Shown piece after piece: positions 26,173 through 34,337 of a DNA stretch of 64,000 nt; position 1 is the first letter of the stretch, and every line of letters starts with the position of its first letter. The stretch lies in the NCBI GenBank assembly GCA_043497085.1, contig JBIEKI010000001.1; one strand, 5' to 3'. Made by a program: the position numbers and the translations under genes. The DNA is from Thalassobacillus sp043497085. Lineage in GTDB: Bacteria > Bacillota > Bacilli > Bacillales > Halobacillaceae. The notes under the pieces are model-generated. The model had not been told where the DNA came from, made no database searches, and worked only from the letters and a program-made list of their open reading frames with translations.

Positions 26173-26724
26173 TCAGCCATTGACTGGTGTCTCTGTCACA
26201 TCCCAGACCTCTTTATAGTTGGTATAATCATTGATGGCTATATCGAGATCATGAAAGTAACGATGTGCCTGTATGATATTGTTCTCATCTTGTGACCCAT
26301 TCGCTATTTTTTCTAAATAACTGGATACCGCTTCCATATCCGCCTGTAAAGTCGGAGGATCCTCGAAGGTTTTGCTTTTGATATAAGATAAAAAGCGGCT
26401 TGCTTGTTCGCTTTGTGCCTTCCAGTCTACTCCGTCATCCAGTTCACCATATCCCGTCGTATCATTATAGAAGCTATGGGCTATGGAGATTAAATCCCCG
26501 GCGTCTTCAAATGTTGTTTTGCTTGATGTTTCGCTTGCTTCCGCTTCCTTGCCTGATTCTGACTGAGACTTTTCTTCTGCTTCACTGGTTTCTGTAGCGG
26601 CTTTCTCCGTATCGTCATTCCCATTGATATCGGTAAATATCATTACTCCGAAAAAGCCAAGCGCACCTGCCAATAGTATAAGTAAGATGGTCATTAAGCC
26701 TTTAAAACTGAATAGTCTACCCAT
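26173..26724 (-). CDS. Membrane-anchored protein of unknown function
   Basis: About 183 residues. A single N-terminal membrane anchor (about 8-30, after MGRLFSFK) is followed by a low-complexity Ser/Glu/Thr linker (about 36-70) and a helical extracytoplasmic domain (ISIAHSFYNDTTGYG onward). The ATG at 26724 follows AAGGGGATTG; upstream in-frame starts have no ribosome site. No family recognised. Confidence 0.65.
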   Translation of the reverse strand: MGRLFSFKGLMTILLILLAGALGFFGVMIFTDINGNDDTEKAATETSEAEEKSQSESGKEAEASETSSKTTFEDAGDLISIAHSFYNDTTGYGELDDGVDWKAQSEQASRFLSYIKSKTFEDPPTLQADMEAVSSYLEKIANGSQDENNIIQAHRYFHDLDIAINDYTNYKEVWDVTETPVNG

Positions 26725-26803
26725 GTCAATCCCCTTTATTAAGCTATTACCACCAAGCTTAATATAAGCAGGATAATATTTCAATTATTTTCCTTTTCTG
26801 CTT

Positions 26804-27145
26804 TTAACGAATGGCAATATCGACAATGTCGTTCAAGTCTACCGTGAACGTGTGTTTAGTCGCTTCTTCTGTCCCATGAAGCTCTTTTCGGACGGAACAA
26901 ATGGAATTGATTTTACCTCGGCGCCGCTCATGATCAAAACCATTATGATAGGTCAGTTCGACTGTCAGGTTATCATTCAATGCGCGCTGCAGGAGAAAGT
27001 CGATTTCCACTGCTTTTTGTTCATCAATAATCCCTTTTTCTACTCGTTCATCCTCTTTCCATAGTTCTTTCACCAACTGTACATGCTCTGGCAGCATCAA
27101 TGACGTCCATTTGATGGTTCCACGATCTTTATTATGCTTATCCAT
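26804..27145 (-). CDS. YolD-like family protein
   Basis: About 113 residues. The pattern RGTIKWTSLMLPEHVQLVKEL and the C-terminal VDLNDIVDIAI mark the YolD-like family. Members usually sit next to a Y-family UV-damage polymerase (UvrX/YqjW) in SOS-controlled operons. Here no polymerase is adjacent. The ATG at 27145 follows GGAGGGTG. A LexA-type box lies 21 bases upstream. Confidence 0.85.
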   Translation of the reverse strand: MDKHNKDRGTIKWTSLMLPEHVQLVKELWKEDERVEKGIIDEQKAVEIDFLLQRALNDNLTVELTYHNGFDHERRRGKINSICSVRKELHGTEEATKHTFTVDLNDIVDIAIR

Positions 27146-27165
27146 CCTACACCCTCCCGTCATTT

Positions 27166-27179
27166 CGAACGTTTGTTCT
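27166..27179 (-). promoter_or_regulatory. Candidate LexA (SOS) box
   Basis: CGAACGTTTGTTCT on the plus strand matches the Bacillus SOS consensus CGAAC-N4-GTTCG with one mismatch. Its place just before a yolD-like gene, a family known to be DNA-damage induced, makes the match more credible. Confidence 0.7.
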
Positions 27180-27247
27180 CATTATATATAATTACAACGG
27201 CAGGGTAAAGCTTATTTCACAGAATGTCAAAAGTTGACATTTTCTCC

Positions 27248-28345
27248 TTACATTCGCTTTGGAAGTGGAAGTGTGAAATAAAAGGTGTGATAGTAGCCAT
27301 CCGTCGTCAACTGCAGCGTCCCGTTATGCTGCTCGATGATTTCTTTACTGATGGCCAGACCAAGCCCGCTCCCCCCTGTTTCCCGGCTTCTCGAAACCTC
27401 GATACGATAGAAACGTTCAAAAATCGCTGCCTGATTTTCTTCGGATATAAAGGAGCCTGGACCTGAAACAGACAGCTTATATTCTGTTTCCAAACGCTCT
27501 CCGGTGATGTGAATAGCTCCCTTGCCCTGATAGTATTGGATAGCATTTTGTAACAGGTTGGTTAATACTTGCTGAATGCCCTCCCGATGAATGAACAACC
27601 GGCTTTCATCCAATTGACACACCACATCAATTTGTTGATTGGAAAGTTCCCATTCAAATAAATTCACACAGTTAGCCGCTAATTCCTTTATGTCTACCAT
27701 TTCACGCTTTGGATAAGACTGCTCGCCAAGGCTGTCCCATTCCTTCACTTGATGAAGCTGCTGCATCATGTTGGTGATGCGTTTCGCCTCAAGATGGAGG
27801 GACTGATAAAGTTCTGGCGATCCTTCAATTACCCCTTTACTCAGGCCTTCGAGATAGCCATTAATGTTGGAGAGCGGGGTACGTAGTTCGTGTGCCATAT
27901 CGGTCAGCATTTTGTTACGATTTTGTTCATTTTCCCGCAATAAAATAATCAGTTCATTATAATGCTCGACAAGCTGACCGATTTCATCCTTACTGTTTGT
28001 CTCGAGTACAGCCGGATAGGTACCATCTTTCAGGCTTTTCATGGACCGGGTCAATTCAGTGATCGGCTGCATCATCCGCTTCATCATAAAGTAATGAATC
28101 AGGCTGCCAGCGACAATAGCAATGAAGCTGAATATCCATAAATACTGAAACAATGTCGAGTTGAAGCTTAGCTGGCGAGCCGTTCCGACATCCGTAATTC
28201 TGTCCACCAGAAAGCAAGCGCTCTGGTAGACAGCAACACCACTTAAGAGAATAAATAGCGAAATAATAATAATATTAGTGATCGTCAGTCTCCAGAGTAA
28301 TTGTGTGGCCATTTTTTCTCGCCAGGCTTTAATTTTCTGCCACAA
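27248..28345 (-). CDS. Sensor histidine kinase with HAMP domain and altered G1 box
   Basis: 365 residues. Two membrane segments (about 20-42 and 69-88) enclose only about 26 extracytoplasmic residues. A HAMP region (89-140), the phospho-acceptor His152 (DMAHELRTPLSN), an N box (NLLQNA, 263-268), an F box (IFERFYR) and G2 (GSGLGLAI) follow. The G1 box, normally DxGxG, reads VSGPG (293-297): the adenine-binding Asp is replaced by Val. Its start overlaps the response-regulator gene by 17 bases. The tiny sensor loop and the upstream redox genes suggest sensing at or in the membrane. Confidence 0.92.
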   Translation of the reverse strand: MWQKIKAWREKMATQLLWRLTITNIIIISLFILLSGVAVYQSACFLVDRITDVGTARQLSFNSTLFQYLWIFSFIAIVAGSLIHYFMMKRMMQPITELTRSMKSLKDGTYPAVLETNSKDEIGQLVEHYNELIILLRENEQNRNKMLTDMAHELRTPLSNINGYLEGLSKGVIEGSPELYQSLHLEAKRITNMMQQLHQVKEWDSLGEQSYPKREMVDIKELAANCVNLFEWELSNQQIDVVCQLDESRLFIHREGIQQVLTNLLQNAIQYYQGKGAIHITGERLETEYKLSVSGPGSFISEENQAAIFERFYRIEVSRSRETGGSGLGLAISKEIIEQHNGTLQLTTDGYYHTFYFTLPLPKRM

Positions 28346-29018
28346 ATTTATACCCCATTCCTCTTACTGTGATAATCCGCTCAGGTTTCGCAGGGTTTTC
28401 CTCAACTTTTCTCCTAAGCTTTTTCACATGGACATCGATGGTCCGTTCAAAAATATCATTTTCCCCATAAGGATTGATGTGGTTAAGCAAGTGTTCCCGG
28501 GAAAGTACGATGTTCGGATTCTCCATGAATACATAGAGAAGATTAAATTCATAGTTCGTTAAATGGAGTGGATCCCCATTCAAGGTGACTTCCCCTTTAC
28601 GCGGCTTAATACTCAATCCCTTATAAGTGATTTTCTGGCAGTGCTGTCCGGTTCGGCGTAATACCGCTTCAACATGGGCGACCAGTTCTTCAGGGCTGAA
28701 CGGTTTCGTTATATAATCGTCAGCACCCATTTTAAGTCCGGCAATTTTATCTTCGGTACGTGCTTTTGCCGATAACATAATGATGGAAACCTCTCGTGGT
28801 GCTTGACTTTTCACCCAACGACAAAATGCTTCCCCGCTTACCTTGGGAAGCATCAAGTCTAAAATGATCAGACAGGGGTCATGGGAATAGTACATGTCTT
28901 TCGCTTTTTCCCCATCCTCTGCTTTCACTACGTCATAACCCGCTTTCTCTAAATAAATTGCTACCAGGTCCATGATCATCGGGTCGTCTTCTACCACTAA
29001 AATTTTTTGTTTTATCAT
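28329..29018 (-). CDS. Response regulator, OmpR/PhoB family
   Basis: 229 residues. The receiver domain (about 1-120) has Asp11/Asp12, phospho-acceptor Asp54 (LIILDLMLP) and the TKPF lysine near 106. The C-terminal winged helix carries DPLHLTNYEFNLL and the RTIDVHVKKLRRKVEE recognition helix. It is the partner of the kinase that overlaps it, and lies 27 bases after the redoxin gene in one operon. Confidence 0.95.
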   Translation of the reverse strand: MIKQKILVVEDDPMIMDLVAIYLEKAGYDVVKAEDGEKAKDMYYSHDPCLIILDLMLPKVSGEAFCRWVKSQAPREVSIIMLSAKARTEDKIAGLKMGADDYITKPFSPEELVAHVEAVLRRTGQHCQKITYKGLSIKPRKGEVTLNGDPLHLTNYEFNLLYVFMENPNIVLSREHLLNHINPYGENDIFERTIDVHVKKLRRKVEENPAKPERIITVRGMGYKFVAEN

Positions 29019-29045
29019 ATAATCACCATTCGTTAATGATCAGAG

Positions 29046-29648
29046 TTAATCCATTTGCTCGTATTGCTGGAGCATCAGATCATAATTCATTGCTCCTAAA
29101 GCAACATACTGAATATAGCCCTTCGAGTCGATAAAGTAGGAGGTCGGAATCGGTTTTATTTGATATTGATTGGCAACCGCAATATTTTCATCCATTAAAA
29201 CCGGGAAAGTCAATCCAAATTCATCCACAAACTTTCCGACATCGTCACGAGAGCTTTCTGTTTGAGTCAAGTTAATGGCAAGTATCTCGATGTCTTCGTT
29301 TTCATAAAATTTTTGCATATCTGGCATTTCAGCACGGCATGGCGGACACCAGGTTGCCCAGAAGTTGAGCATTACCTTTTTCCCACGGTAATCGGAAAGC
29401 TTTACGGTTTCACCTTCCATGGTCTTCAGTTCAAAATCAGGAGCCTTCTGCCCTTTTTCAAGGCCAACTTCCCCTCCACCTGAAGCAGTTTCGTTTTCCG
29501 CAGCTGTGTCTTCTTCAGGGCCGTCCCCTGCTACTCTCATCTGTGGTTCTTTTTCTCCGTTATCAGCAGTTTCTTTGTCACCTAGCATATCATATACCGC
29601 CCAGCCCAGCATAGCTATAACGATTCCGATCAGAATTCCTTTTTTCAT
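29046..29648 (-). CDS. Membrane-anchored thiol-disulfide oxidoreductase (TlpA/ResA-like)
   Basis: 200 residues: an N-terminal membrane anchor (about 4-20), an acidic spacer (about 24-66) and a thioredoxin-fold domain with WCPPC (Cys101, Cys104) and the cis-proline loop PIPTSYFID near 165. Proteins of this type reduce extracytoplasmic disulfides, for example in apocytochrome c, using electrons delivered by CcdA, encoded immediately upstream. A strong GGAGG site precedes the ATG. Confidence 0.92.
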   Translation of the reverse strand: MKKGILIGIVIAMLGWAVYDMLGDKETADNGEKEPQMRVAGDGPEEDTAAENETASGGGEVGLEKGQKAPDFELKTMEGETVKLSDYRGKKVMLNFWATWCPPCRAEMPDMQKFYENEDIEILAINLTQTESSRDDVGKFVDEFGLTFPVLMDENIAVANQYQIKPIPTSYFIDSKGYIQYVALGAMNYDLMLQQYEQMD

Positions 29649-29676
29649 GCCTCACAACCGCCTCCTTTTATAAGAA

Positions 29677-30414
29677 TTAACCAAGGTTTCCTAACCATGT
29701 ATCCTGTACTAAACGCAGTAACATATTCGACAACCGTGCCATCTGCCCGGTGTATAACAGCACACCCATGATGATCATGACACCGCCGCCGACTTTCATT
29801 ATTTTTTCACTGTACCGGACAACCCAGCGGGCAGATCCCAGGAAGAACGAGAACAATAAGAACGGAAGAGCGAATCCAAGTACATACATGATCGTGTAAA
29901 TAAGCCCTTGTGTTGGATCTGTAGCTGCGAGCACAAGAATAGAAGCAAAGATTGGGCCGATACAAGGTGTCCAGCCTGCGGCAAATCCCATTCCGACGAA
30001 AGCCGTACCAAGGAGTCCTGCCGGTTTTTGGGTACTTCGCAGGCGTTTATCTTTCATCAGCCATTTGAAACTGACCCAGCCGCCAACGAACAAGCCCATC
30101 AATATGATGAATACACCTGCAATTCGCTGGATCAATAGACCGGATTGTCCGGACAACAGTCCTTGAATGTAACTTCCCAGAAAGGAAGCGCCAATACCTA
30201 ACGCAATAAAAATCGATGATACTCCAATAAGGAAAAATATCGAGTGTAATAAAATGTTGGTCCGGACTTTAGCATCTTTCTTATCCTGGATTTCTTTCAC
30301 GCTCATTCCTGTTATGTAGGAAAGATAAGCAGGAAGCAAGGGCAAGGTACATGGCGATAAGAATGATATCGCTCCTGCACCGAAAGCGAGCCAGATTGTT
30401 ACATCAGAAGTCAT
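29677..30414 (-). CDS. ccdA: Thiol-disulfide electron carrier CcdA
   Basis: 245 residues with six to seven membrane segments. The two redox cysteines are in place: Cys22 (SFLSPCTLPLLPAY) and Cys151 (GWTPCIGPIF). CcdA moves electrons from cytoplasmic thioredoxin across the membrane to proteins such as ResA. Its start overlaps the end of the upstream membrane-protein gene by four bases (ATGA), so translation is coupled. Confidence 0.95.
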   Translation of the reverse strand: MTSDVTIWLAFGAGAISFLSPCTLPLLPAYLSYITGMSVKEIQDKKDAKVRTNILLHSIFFLIGVSSIFIALGIGASFLGSYIQGLLSGQSGLLIQRIAGVFIILMGLFVGGWVSFKWLMKDKRLRSTQKPAGLLGTAFVGMGFAAGWTPCIGPIFASILVLAATDPTQGLIYTIMYVLGFALPFLLFSFFLGSARWVVRYSEKIMKVGGGVMIIMGVLLYTGQMARLSNMLLRLVQDTWLGNLG

Positions 30415-31079
30415 GTGATGACCACCTTCCGTCTAGTCAATATTTCGATTACTATCGCGGCTGCAATGAGAGCCAATAAGAACCAGCTATCCACCATCAC
30501 TCCAAATAACGTGGGAAATGGCGCAATAAAAGCAAGCAGCCATTTACTGAAGATCCACGCCATCCAAATATAAATGACATGGCTGGTTTTAAAGATATGA
30601 AACGCGAACAACAGCACAAACACACTTAATACCAAAAGTTCCAGGATAACAGGAAGAACCATCCCATTTTGCAGCAGCATGGTATCGAGGAATGTTTTTA
30701 ACAAGAGTGCAGGAAGAAATACCATTAATCCGCTAAATAACAGTTCCCGACCATCCATCTTTCTTTTTCGTAATAAAGACATGGCATGGACAAAGGTGAG
30801 TACTGCCGCTAAGTAAAACTCATTTTTACCACTGGGATAGGCCAATATTGCCGGCGGGTCCTGTATGAACAGCGAAAAATGAAAAACAATCTTCCCAAAA
30901 AAATACGTAAACACAAATGTCAGCAGCAGTGAAAACAGGCTATCTTCCATCTGCTTCTGCTTTTCTTTAGCAAAGCGGGAATAATAGCGGTAAAACAAGC
31001 CCCCTGCTATTATACTGACAATCGTGATGATCCATGAACTTTTTATAATGAGCGGTCCTACTACCCATGCTGATGGCAT
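30411..31079 (-). CDS. Polytopic membrane protein, first gene of the CcdA-redoxin operon
   Basis: 222 residues with about six or seven hydrophobic segments. The start is placed at the ATG 31079 (MPSAWVVGP), seven bases after GGAAG; the longer frame upstream lacks a ribosome site. Conserved-looking polar residues in membrane regions (YFFGKIVFHFSLF, YPSGKNEFYLAAV) give it the feel of a prolipoprotein diacylglyceryl transferase-like fold, but this is only an impression and no family is claimed. It is coupled to ccdA. Confidence 0.7.
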   Translation of the reverse strand: MPSAWVVGPLIIKSSWIITIVSIIAGGLFYRYYSRFAKEKQKQMEDSLFSLLLTFVFTYFFGKIVFHFSLFIQDPPAILAYPSGKNEFYLAAVLTFVHAMSLLRKRKMDGRELLFSGLMVFLPALLLKTFLDTMLLQNGMVLPVILELLVLSVFVLLFAFHIFKTSHVIYIWMAWIFSKWLLAFIAPFPTLFGVMVDSWFLLALIAAAIVIEILTRRKVVIT

Positions 31080-31279
31080 AACATTCTTCCTTTTTATTGA
31101 AATATCATGATAAAAACAATTATAAAATACATTTGTTAACGGTTTATGAACAAAAATAAAAGCGTAAGCGACATATTGTACGAACGCCAGGATTGTAAAA
31201 ACACCGCAATTTCCCACCTATAAAACCACTGGAAACACCAAACACTAAGCTTTGTAACATTATAAGGAGGTGTTTACCA

Positions 31280-31855
31280 GTGAGACAATACATTGTAGAT
31301 ATCTGGACACTTTTTGATCCGATATACTACCGGATAGCCCGGCTGACGTACATCAAACCGAACAATACAACCATCAAAAATGTTTTCCGTGTCCGCATCG
31401 CAGATTATAAAGGAGAAATGGTGATCCTTAAAGATGGAACCCGGATTCAAAAACATGATAAAGTATTGAAAATTCATTTGCACAATATCCGTCTCATCAA
31501 CGAGATGCGGAAAATGGATAATGAAATCCATAAAGCCATGCACATTTATAAATCCGTACGAGAATCTTTACCGGATCTTGCCGACTATATACGCAAGCAC
31601 CAGCAGAACAGCAAGATCACCGGTGTCATGGGGATTACGGCTATCCACAAAGGATGTCATCGGCTTGGGTTTGAAACAGCCGCCATCACTAACCCTTATT
31701 ACCGTTTCATGAAATTTTTATCATTCATAGCCATTAGTACCTTGTGTATGCGTCCTCCTTCTTTAGGATACCTGAAAAACCACCAGCCTAACTACATTTT
31801 CATCTCAAAAGAACAGTTGCAAAACAGGTATCTTAACAAAATTGACACAAATTAA
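31280..31855 (+). CDS. YkoP-like protein
   Basis: 191 residues, mostly soluble and basic, with one hydrophobic patch near 145-158. The N-terminal WTLFDPIYYRIARLTYI and the LPDLADYIRKHQ segment resemble B. subtilis YkoP, a protein of unknown function encoded beside the YkoQ phosphoesterase. A GTG start follows GGAGGTG. It is convergent with a YkoQ-like gene across a shared terminator, which supports the assignment. Confidence 0.7.
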   Translation: MRQYIVDIWTLFDPIYYRIARLTYIKPNNTTIKNVFRVRIADYKGEMVILKDGTRIQKHDKVLKIHLHNIRLINEMRKMDNEIHKAMHIYKSVRESLPDLADYIRKHQQNSKITGVMGITAIHKGCHRLGFETAAITNPYYRFMKFLSFIAISTLCMRPPSLGYLKNHQPNYIFISKEQLQNRYLNKIDTN

Positions 31856-31858
31856 AGA

Positions 31859-31903
31859 TAAGAGCTAAGGAACTGGCTTCTCCCAGTCCTTAGCTCTTTT
31901 AAA
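31859..31903. terminator. Bidirectional terminator between ykoP-like and phosphoesterase genes
   Basis: Stem AAGAGCTAAGGA(A)CTGG / CCAGTCCTTAGCTCTT with A/T runs on both sides. Confidence 0.9.
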
Positions 31904-31908
31904 ATCGA

Positions 31909-32721
31909 TTATTCTGCTATTTGGTGCATGGTGACTTCGGGACGGCTTCCTACGCGGATGTTGAGCCCGGTCTGTCCCAGACCTTCACTGATATAAAAGG
32001 ATCTTCCCTTATGTTTATGAAGTCCTTTAATCATATTCATTCGTGGCAGTTTACCCATTTTCACCAGATGATAGGCTTTCGGGTACAAAATCTGACCGCC
32101 GTGGAAATGACCGGATAATAAATAATCAAAATGGTAGTCATCCATTTCCAGTACCACATTCGGATCATGCGTCAAGACAAGGTTATATCCACTATCAATG
32201 CCTTCATAGGAAGATTTTAAGTCACTATGACCCGTACTGTAATTATCGATTCCAATGATATTAATTCTACGTCCATTAATAAGAATTGCTTCGTTGGCGT
32301 TCTGCAATACCTTACAATGGTGTGATTCCAAGGTCTGCTTCAATCGTTTGAAATTATGTGGACGGAGCACGTAATCATGATTGCCGAACACTGCGTATAT
32401 GCCGTACTTTGGATTCAAGTCGTTAAGGACTTCCAAATAAGGGATAAGTTTTGGAATGGTCCATTTCCGGTCAAGAAAATCACCGGTCAACGCGATCATA
32501 TCATAGGGTTCATGTTTCAGTTTTTCATAGAGCTGAGCGGGGCTGATGGAGATATTTTCTAAATGAAGATCGGATAAATGCAAAATATGAAGAGGAGCGG
32601 CTGTGTTATCTGATTTCACTTCCACCTTATTAATTTTTACTTCTTGTGTGTTTTTGTATGCCATATAGCCGCCAGCCACAAGCAGCGGCAATAATAGTGC
32701 AATCCAAATCATGACCTCCAC
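31909..32721 (-). CDS. Metallophosphoesterase, membrane-anchored (YkoQ-like)
   Basis: 270 residues with an N-terminal membrane anchor (about 3-21) and a calcineurin-like domain with all metal motifs: LSDLHL (DxH, near 50), GDFLD (near 80), GNHD (near 117), LTHDP (near 184) and SGHFHGG (near 202). Such enzymes hydrolyse phosphodiesters or lipid head groups at the outer membrane face. GGAGGTGGAGG before the ATG gives very strong translation initiation. Substrate unknown. Confidence 0.88.
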   Translation of the reverse strand: MEVMIWIALLLPLLVAGGYMAYKNTQEVKINKVEVKSDNTAAPLHILHLSDLHLENISISPAQLYEKLKHEPYDMIALTGDFLDRKWTIPKLIPYLEVLNDLNPKYGIYAVFGNHDYVLRPHNFKRLKQTLESHHCKVLQNANEAILINGRRINIIGIDNYSTGHSDLKSSYEGIDSGYNLVLTHDPNVVLEMDDYHFDYLLSGHFHGGQILYPKAYHLVKMGKLPRMNMIKGLHKHKGRSFYISEGLGQTGLNIRVGSRPEVTMHQIAE

Positions 32722-32786
32722 CTCCTCTCCCTATTATACAAGGAACCAGATGATGGAGGACTAGCAATTGATGGATAGCTTACCAG

Positions 32787-33269
32787 CTAGCCATTGTTGG
32801 GTGCCATGACACGAAGCATTATCGCTCGTAATAATAACCCTATGATGAGACCTGGAATAACAAACAGCATGGGAAGCCAGACAGGTCCGAATAAAATCCC
32901 GAACAGCTTCAACTTTGATGAGTAGACCAGCCCTACCGTTACAAAATAGGCAGAAAAAACGAAAGGCAAGAAAGAAAGCTTCGGTGGTTCGGCGGCATAG
33001 GCGTCTTTATAGGCATCCCAGATGGTGAACATATAAAGACAAGGATAAAACATCAACCATTGAAAATTCGTGACTTCGATCGCTTTATCAATTTCACCAA
33101 GGTAACTGTAGATAATAGCTGTGTTGAACTTACTATACAAATTGACGATGACCTCTAACACAATAAAAAAAATTCCTTTTACAAGCTGACGGTTCAGCAA
33201 TTGCCCAAATCCCGGAAAGGCGATACTCCATAGCAAGACTTCCAGCGGCGAATGTCTCATAGCAGACAC
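32787..33269 (-). CDS. Membrane protein at the end of the spoVA-type cluster
   Basis: 160 residues with four or five hydrophobic segments. The N-terminal AFPGFGQLLNRQLVKGIFF has the P-G-x-GQ-x-K-G pattern of small TM2/DUF5683-like membrane proteins. It begins at a GTG two bases after the stop of the DUF3231 gene, so it is translationally coupled to it. Function unknown. The context suggests a role in the spore. Confidence 0.65.
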   Translation of the reverse strand: MSAMRHSPLEVLLWSIAFPGFGQLLNRQLVKGIFFIVLEVIVNLYSKFNTAIIYSYLGEIDKAIEVTNFQWLMFYPCLYMFTIWDAYKDAYAAEPPKLSFLPFVFSAYFVTVGLVYSSKLKLFGILFGPVWLPMLFVIPGLIIGLLLRAIMLRVMAPNNG

Positions 33270-33271
33270 CG

Positions 33272-34288
33272 TCAGCTGGAAGAATGCATGACTAGTTCAT
33301 TTCGATCAGGGGCTTGGGGAGGTTCTTCTAACCATCCATGTTTAATCATTAAATCTAAACCGTCTTTTGCATATAAAGCCACTTCCACCGATAGCCGTTG
33401 ATAGTTAAGGACTAAATCATAGCGCATGCTTGCCGTAGATGCTGCGGAGTAATTACCCTGACCTGTCGTACTAAGTACGCTCATCAAAAACACGATCAGG
33501 CGATCAGAAAATGTCTGGGTAGTAGAATTGGTGACTAAGCTGTTCGATCCCATCGGCGGATGGATTTCCGATGAATCCAGTATGTGAGAAAAAGTCTGGA
33601 TATGTTTGGTGGAAATATCCTCGCCTTTTTTCATATAAGCTACAATTTCTTTCGTGGTCGTCGTCTGGGCAAAGGCACTACATATCGCTTCCCCAAGCAT
33701 ATTGGTTTTAACATTTTCAAATAAATGACTGATTTCAATGGTGTTGAGCGAACGTTTCTGGAATGGACTCAAATATTTTTTCCCTTCTACATACTCGATT
33801 TCTTTTTGCACATCAATTTGAGGAGGCCGCACGTAGATCCCCTTTTCTAATCCAACAGCTACAGCCCGGTTGAACAGCTCTGTTGTTTCAGCAACACACC
33901 TGGAAAACAATTGGCGTATATCTTCACGTGACGAGGTACTTAAGGAAGCGCCATATGCCAGGACACCGGATTTTCCCATATTTCCGAGAAACATCAGGAT
34001 GAATGCATCCGAAAACAGTTTAGGCGCTTCCATATTGACATCCTTTTCATTAAAACCGTCAGGAACCAGAAGCTCGTCTTCTTGAAAAATACGCTTCATA
34101 TCTTCAATCACTGTAGAAGAAAATCCTTCTGCATATTGGACGACAGATTTAATCTCGTCATCCTCGACAGTTTCATTAAAATAGCGCAAGAATTGAATGG
34201 TCATTGTGTTTTGGACATATTGCGTCCACAACATACCAATTTCACTGGCGGTTAGCTTTACGGCTGGCAATGAAAACAGCTCCTTCAC
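33272..34288 (-). CDS. DUF3231 family protein
   Basis: 338 residues made of two similar helical halves (for example LTASEIGMLWTQYVQNTM near 12-29 and ISHLFENVKTNMLGEAICSAF near 186-206), each resembling a ferritin-like four-helix bundle. This arrangement is typical of DUF3231, which is frequent in spore-forming Bacilli and whose function is unknown. It follows the DUF421 gene and is coupled to the next membrane-protein gene. Confidence 0.85.
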   Translation of the reverse strand: MKELFSLPAVKLTASEIGMLWTQYVQNTMTIQFLRYFNETVEDDEIKSVVQYAEGFSSTVIEDMKRIFQEDELLVPDGFNEKDVNMEAPKLFSDAFILMFLGNMGKSGVLAYGASLSTSSREDIRQLFSRCVAETTELFNRAVAVGLEKGIYVRPPQIDVQKEIEYVEGKKYLSPFQKRSLNTIEISHLFENVKTNMLGEAICSAFAQTTTTKEIVAYMKKGEDISTKHIQTFSHILDSSEIHPPMGSNSLVTNSTTQTFSDRLIVFLMSVLSTTGQGNYSAASTASMRYDLVLNYQRLSVEVALYAKDGLDLMIKHGWLEEPPQAPDRNELVMHSSS

Positions 34289-34337
34289 TTTTGTTTTGCT
34301 TAGCTTTTCCTAACAGCTGATGTTTATGACGCATTCT

